Assembly (NCBI GenBank): GCA_003506095.1
Contig: DNWZ01000025.1
Coordinates: forward strand, 5,705-30,974
Source: Planctomycetaceae bacterium
Lineage (GTDB): Bacteria > Planctomycetota > Planctomycetia > Pirellulales > Pirellulaceae
Length of the DNA stretch: 25,270 nt
Direction: 5' to 3'
The notes under the pieces were generated by a model, which made no database searches, was not told the DNA's origin, and saw only the letters and a program-made list of their open reading frames with translations. Both the position numbers and the translations under genes were made by a program. This document shows positions 23,745 through 25,270 of this stretch, one piece after another. Each line of letters begins with the position of its first letter. Position 1 is the stretch's first letter.

Positions 23745-23829
23745 ACCGACGGCACTAGCCGCAGATCCTTCTGGTGTTTTCGGATAGGCTGTTTGTAGGC
23801 ACAATATCAACTGTGAGAGAGACGAACTG

Positions 23830-24255
23830 ATGCGTTTTGCGGCCTACCTCGAACCGTTTTCTGAACATCCCGTACTGCGGCAACGCGTGTTGGACGTGCT
23901 GGAGCAATTGCCGTTGGCGGTGCAACAGGACTTTTTAGAAGACAAACGCTTCTGTGTGACGCTTGACAACTATCAACCGGGCGCGGGGTGGTCATTTGTA
24001 ATGCCGGCACCTGGCCGCATCGGTAAGGGCAGTCGTTGCGTCGTCTTGCGAGTGAAATTGAATGATGCCCCGGCGTCCTTTGCCGCCTACGTGATTGCAC
24101 ACGAGTTCGCCCACGCCTTCTTGCGCAATGGGGGCTGGAACGAAATCACCGACATCGAAGAGGCCGCCGACGCGTTAGCCGCCTTCTGGGGTTTTCATCG
24201 ACCCTGCGTCTTGGGCAGCGAACGATGGCGATCGCAAGACGGTAGCTGGCGATAA
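23830..24255 (+). CDS. Small zincin-like metalloprotease domain protein
   Basis: The product has 141 residues and no signal peptide or membrane segment, so it is probably cytoplasmic. AHEFAHAFL contains the HEXXH zinc motif (H91-E92-F-A-H95). About 15 residues later IEEAADALAAFWGF supplies a candidate third ligand (E110 or E111), a layout like that of ImmA/IrrE-type minimal zincins. Residues about 1-85 form a small alpha/beta lead-in. There is no DNA-binding domain, and no partner repressor gene is adjacent. The start at 23830 is preceded by the purine-rich GAGAGAGACGAA. It lies 85 bases after the thioesterase gene and converges on the helicase gene with a 28-base gap. The substrate is unknown, and the motif could also be non-proteolytic. 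Confidence 0.72.
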   Translation: MRFAAYLEPFSEHPVLRQRVLDVLEQLPLAVQQDFLEDKRFCVTLDNYQPGAGWSFVMPAPGRIGKGSRCVVLRVKLNDAPASFAAYVIAHEFAHAFLRNGGWNEITDIEEAADALAAFWGFHRPCVLGSERWRSQDGSWR

Positions 24256-24257
24256 TT

Positions 24258-24276
24258 TCCCAGGTGTGTGTTGGGA
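24258..24276. terminator. Weak dyad between convergent genes
   Basis: TCCCA and TGGGA form a 5-base-pair stem around a 9-base loop in the gap between the zincin stop and the helicase stop. No T tract follows in either direction, so this is only a weak terminator candidate. Confidence 0.22.
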
Positions 24277-24283
24277 GGCGGCT

Positions 24284-25270
24284 TTATCGTCGGCGTCGCG
24301 AGACTGGGCGGTTCATCGGATTGAGCCGCCGAGGTGCATCGGCCAGCTCCGCTTCGGTCGGCGGAGCGAACTCGACAGCTTCATTAACATTCCGCACCGA
24401 AACTCCTGACGTCGTTTCGTAGCCCTCGATGTTATCGCGGATCAGTTCACGATTGATCCGTTGTTCGATCGCGGTCAAGATATCGCCTTCGCCGGGAACG
24501 ACAAAGGTGAACGCGATGCCGTCTCGCCCCATACGTCCGGTTCGACCAACCCGGTGAACGTAATCGTCGCAATCTTGTGGCACATCAAAGTTAACGATGT
24601 GCGAAATGGTGCTGATGTCGATTCCGCGTCCGACAACGTCCGTAGCGACCAAAATCTTTAACTTGCGATCTCGCAACTGTTGCAACACGCGATCGCGTTC
24701 CCGCTGGGCCATGTCGCCGTGCATGCAACCGGTGTTCGGAAAATCATGCGCCAATCGTCGTTGCAGTTTGTCGGTACCGCGTCGAGTGCGACAGAATACG
24801 ATCGCTTGCTCGGGCTGTTCCCGCTGCAGCAACTTCACCAGCAGTTCGACTTTACGATCGACGTCGACCGTAAAGTAACGTTGCTCGATCGTGTCGACCG
24901 CCATCGCCGTTGTGCTGCAATCGACGACCAACGGTTGGTACATATAAGATTCGGCTAACCGGCGGACCGTCGGTGGCAATGTCGCTGACAGTAGCAACGT
25001 TTGCCGGTCCTTGGGGCATTTACGCAGAATGCGTTCGATTTGAGGGCGGAAACCGATATCCAGCATCCGGTCGGCTTCATCCAACACAACACACCAGACT
25101 GATCCGGTGCGCAAAGTACCACGCTGCAGGTGGTCGTGGATTCGGCCTGGGGTGCCGACAACGATCTGCACACCGTTTTGCAACTGGCGCAATTGGCCGG
25201 TCATGTTTTTACCACCGGCCAGCACCGCAATTTCGGTCGGCACGCCGTAGGCCAATCGTTCGGCTTCGCG
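24284..25270 (-). CDS. DEAD-box ATP-dependent RNA helicase, 5' part outside window
   Basis: The frame is open to the window edge (first visible residues REAERLAYG), so the start, the Q motif and the Walker A motif I lie beyond position 25270. The visible 328 residues contain, in order, GTPGR (motif Ib), DEAD within VLDEADRML (motif II, visible residues 64-67), SAT (motif III, 95-97), ATDVVGRGIDI (motif V) and HRVGRTGR (motif VI). All are intact, so the enzyme should unwind RNA using ATP; RhlE-like helicases are the closest match I can suggest. The tail (about the last 30 residues) is Pro/Ala-rich and ends in RPVSRRRR, a basic extension that could bind RNA. The last 28 codons are duplicated at 23078-23161. 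Confidence 0.92.
   Translation of the reverse strand, partial: REAERLAYGVPTEIAVLAGGKNMTGQLRQLQNGVQIVVGTPGRIHDHLQRGTLRTGSVWCVVLDEADRMLDIGFRPQIERILRKCPKDRQTLLLSATLPPTVRRLAESYMYQPLVVDCSTTAMAVDTIEQRYFTVDVDRKVELLVKLLQREQPEQAIVFCRTRRGTDKLQRRLAHDFPNTGCMHGDMAQRERDRVLQQLRDRKLKILVATDVVGRGIDISTISHIVNFDVPQDCDDYVHRVGRTGRMGRDGIAFTFVVPGEGDILTAIEQRINRELIRDNIEGYETTSGVSVRNVNEAVEFAPPTEAELADAPRRLNPMNRPVSRRRR
24286..24369 (-). repeat. Direct-repeat copy 2, within the helicase gene 3' end
   Basis: This is the intact member of an 84-base direct-repeat pair whose other copy is at 23078-23161, exactly 1208 bases away, with four mismatches. It encodes the last 28 residues of the helicase; similarity stops at the first base or so of the stop codon. 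The two copies bracket the thioesterase and zincin genes. Confidence 0.85.

Overview
The window is about 25.3 kb of densely coding, moderately GC-rich DNA. It almost certainly comes from a planctomycete, most likely a Pirellulaceae (Rhodopirellula-like) bacterium. The evidence is the set of families typical of that phylum: two DUF1501 proteins, a giant DUF1549/DUF1553 (PSCyt2/PSD1) protein, a PSCyt1-type cytochrome fused to WD40 repeats, a DUF1598 protein, a PQQ-like propeller and DUF3299 proteins. The assignment is inferred from gene content; no rRNA or tRNA was seen.

Layout. (1) 352-4345, plus strand: a secreted, C-terminally anchored CPFC protein, two tandem DUF3299 paralogues (one fused to a membrane domain, one secreted) and a TPR lipoprotein-like protein. 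(2) 8806-4405, minus strand: a pentaheme c-type cytochrome followed 61 bp later by an outer-membrane beta-barrel protein. These form a candidate porin-cytochrome pair. (3) 9124-9663, plus strand: a small unrecognised protein with a C-terminal membrane segment, behind a 317-bp divergent intergenic region holding two clear stem-loops. (4) 13953-9695, minus strand: TPR protein, PQQ-like beta-propeller and DUF1598 protein, all with export signals. (5) 14144-23052, plus strand, divergent from (4): a tight four-gene cluster of two DUF1501 proteins overlapping by ATGA, the 1567-residue PSD1 protein and a cytochrome/WD40 protein. (6) 23358-24255, plus strand: a YbgC-like thioesterase and a small HEFAH zincin. 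(7) 24284 to the right edge, minus strand: the C-terminal part of a DEAD-box RNA helicase whose start lies outside the window.

Most products are predicted to act in the cell envelope or periplasm. Several carry heme-type motifs (CXXCH), and two DUF1501 proteins carry Tat-like signals. The most unexpected structure is an 84-bp direct repeat with 4 mismatches: the last 28 codons of the helicase gene (without the stop) occur a second time, in the same orientation, just past the WD40 gene. The two copies bracket the thioesterase and zincin genes. This looks like a scar of duplication, insertion or gene decay. I saw no transposase, integrase, CRISPR array or toxin-antitoxin pair.
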